Below, piece by piece: positions 62,620 to 64,000 of a DNA stretch of 64,000 nt. The position numbers were made by a program, and so were the translations under genes. Source of the DNA: Streptomyces albidoflavus (GTDB lineage: Bacteria; Actinomycetota; Actinomycetes; Streptomycetales; Streptomycetaceae); the NCBI RefSeq assembly GCF_000719955.1, contig NZ_JOII01000001.1, positions 298,067-362,066 on the forward strand, read 5' to 3'. The notes below the pieces were generated by a model. The model saw nothing but the letters and a program-made list of their open reading frames with translations, was not told the origin of the DNA and searched no databases. Each line of letters begins with the position of its first letter. Position 1 is the stretch's first letter.

Positions 62620-63944
62620 ATGCCCGACCACCACCGCCCGCCGGAGTGGCAGCAGAACGCCGACCGCCACACCGAGCTGCGCGACCCCGTGCTGACCGTG
62701 CGGCAGATCTCGCGGTTCGAGTTCAACCGCAAGGCCCTCACCCGCATCGACCACGCCCTGGTCTTCACCACCCCGCGCGGCGGCCACGAGGTCTACCTGC
62801 CGCCGCGCAGGCCCAGCCGCAGCGAGGTCGCCGCCCGGCGCTACACCTCGGTCTACGAGGTGGACATGGGCATCCACCCGTGGCGCGAGGAGCTGGCGCT
62901 GCCCAGCGACAACGACGCCTTCGAGTTCGGCGCCGAGGTCGACTTCTCCTGGCAGGTGGTCGACCCGGTGCGGTACGTCGCGGGCGGCCACCGGGACGTA
63001 CCGGCGCTGCTCATCGGCGAGTTGCAGCAGGCGGCGCGCCCGGTCACCCGGCGTTTCCCGGTCTCGGCCAGCGCCGAGGCGGAGCGGGAGCTGCTGCGGG
63101 CGATGGCCGGGCTCGGCCCGCTCGGGGCGACGGCCGGGCTCCAGGTCACCTGGACGCTGCGGGTCCGCCGCGACGAGGGCGACATCGCCCATCAGCGGCG
63201 GCTGCGCGAGATCGACCAGAACGTGGCCGAGCAGATCCGCGCCGACCAGGGCGGCATGCAGGCCGACCTCGTCCGCCACCAGCGGGACCTCCAGCAGGAC
63301 GCGCTCCAGATCAGCCGCTCCCTGGAGTACGGCGGGCAGGCCCAGCAGCTCGCCCTCCAGCAGCAGCGCTGGCAGCACGAACAGGCCCTGCTCGCCGGCC
63401 GCCAGCAGCTCGAACTCCAGCGGGTCAACGCCGAGAAGGTCGCCTTCTACCAGTGGCACCTGGAGCAGGGCGGCATCCACGCCCTCGCCCTGCACCTCGC
63501 CGAGCACCCGGGCGACACCCAGCTGGTGATGGAGAACATGCGCCAGGACCAGCTGGCGCTCATGCAGTCCCAGCTGCACCTGGTCGAACAGGTCCTCAAG
63601 GGCGACCATGCCGAGGCGTACGAGCTGGACGAGCCGAAGAAGCTCGCCCTGCGCACCATGACGGAGATCTTCAACCAGCGCCTCCCCGGCGTCCCCCACG
63701 AGCCCCCGGTCATCGGCCCGCCGCCCCCGCAGACCCCGCCCTACCCGGGCCGGACCGTGCCCGGCCAGACGGTCCCGGAGACCCCGCAGATCCCCGAGCA
63801 GCAGGCCCCGGCCGCCCCTGCCCCGCCCACACCGCCGCCGGCCGGCAACCCGTACACGTCCCCGCCGCCGGCCGGCCCCTACGCCCAGCCGCACCCGTAC
63901 GCGCCCCCGCCCCCGCCCTGGCAGGCCCCGCCCGGCTACGGCAC
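62620..63944 (+). CDS. coiled-coil, SPFH-like protein, 3' end cut by contig end
   Basis: At least 441 residues. N-terminal domain (about 30-180) has band-7/SPFH-like strands (VYEVDMGIHPWREELALPSD, AFEFGAEVDFSWQVVDPVRY), a Gln-rich coiled coil (about 195-340; NVAEQIRADQGGMQADLVRH, QQQRWQHEQALLAGRQQLEL), then a Pro-rich tail (PPPPQTPPYPGR...). GAGGAG precedes the ATG at 62620. No stop codon before the genomic sequence ends; the frame runs on into adapter. It is the third gene of the cyclase-like cluster, 63 nt downstream. Function unknown; SPFH proteins scaffold membrane microdomains. Confidence 0.6.
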
Positions 63945-64000
63945 CTGTCTCTTATACACATCTCCGAGCCCACGAGACCAGAGAGGATCTCGTATGCCGT
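63945..64000. other. Illumina Nextera adapter and index (non-genomic)
   Basis: CTGTCTCTTATACACATCT starts at 63945, followed by CCGAGCCCACGAGAC, then CAGAGAGG (63979-63986, the i7 index known as N708) and ATCTCGTATGCCGT. This is sequencing-library DNA left at the contig end. Confidence 0.97.

Noticed and set aside
60079-63894. Minus-strand open frame of 1271 codons over the cyclase-like cluster
   Set aside because: Gly/Arg/Val-rich shadow; the plus-strand genes have clear starts, overlaps and domains.
63710-63973. Minus-strand ORF beginning MGSEMCIRDR
   Set aside because: This peptide is the translation of the reverse-complemented Nextera adapter, a well-known database contaminant; the rest is antisense to the SPFH-like gene.

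Overview
The window is high-GC actinobacterial DNA, almost certainly a Streptomyces chromosome. The evidence is many GTG starts, dense operons, the Streptomyces gene order around the S10-spc-alpha ribosomal cluster (including absence of rpsD between rpsK and rpoA), zinc-type S14 and L36, and Streptomyces-style paralogues (GlxA-type AraC regulator, PP2C/SpoIIE phosphatases, Crp/Fnr and GntR regulators). The last 56 bases (63945-64000) are not genomic: they are an Illumina Nextera adapter with an index, so the true contig ends at about 63944 inside a gene.

Layout. 1-9.2 kb: a truncated alpha/beta hydrolase, a GlxA-type regulator, a DUF4157 (eCIS-core) protein with a C-terminal PARP-like ADP-ribosyltransferase domain, a membrane PP2C phosphatase, glmS, a MOSC protein, a small hypothetical protein, and coaA. 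9.3-30.9 kb: glmM, rpsI-rplM, a membrane-anchored hypothetical, truA-rplQ, rpoA, rpsK-rpsM-rpmJ-infA, map, adk-secY, and the spc and S10 operons up to rpsJ, nearly all on the minus strand. 31.5-33 kb: an Rpn-family nuclease-like gene and panD. 33-49.6 kb: a two-armed accessory locus that looks like an anti-phage defence island. 50-53 kb: a GntR regulator and a PAS/GAF/PP2C/ATPase sensor phosphatase. 53.3-57.7 kb: the str operon rpsL-rpsG-fusA-tuf. 58.3-63.9 kb: a Crp/Fnr regulator followed by a three-gene set (degenerate nucleotidyl-cyclase-like protein, large degenerate-P-loop alpha-helical protein, coiled-coil SPFH-like protein).

The most interesting part is 32969-49599. On the minus strand an XRE-HTH/GHKL-ATPase fusion, an unknown protein and a DUF6339-like protein overlap by ATGA junctions. 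Divergently, on the plus strand, a small basic protein is followed by a sacsin-like GHKL ATPase fused to an SF2 helicase, a compact UvrD-like SF1 helicase, a DrmA-like helicase and a DrmB-like DUF1998 protein, with overlapping or 1-nt junctions. DrmA/DrmB are the core of DISARM, but no DNA methyltransferase, no PLD protein (DrmC), no DrmD and no DrmE-like gene is present. The cluster is therefore best read as a DISARM-related, methylase-less system with two GHKL ATPases and three helicases. A palindrome overlapping a TTGACA box lies upstream of the XRE gene in the divergent spacer, suggesting autoregulation. The locus sits between tuf and rpsJ, a junction that in many bacteria joins the str and S10 operons directly.

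The S10 and str operon leaders share an identical 25-nt hairpin element at nearly the same distance from their first start codons. Function assignments rest on reading conserved motifs; no database search was possible.
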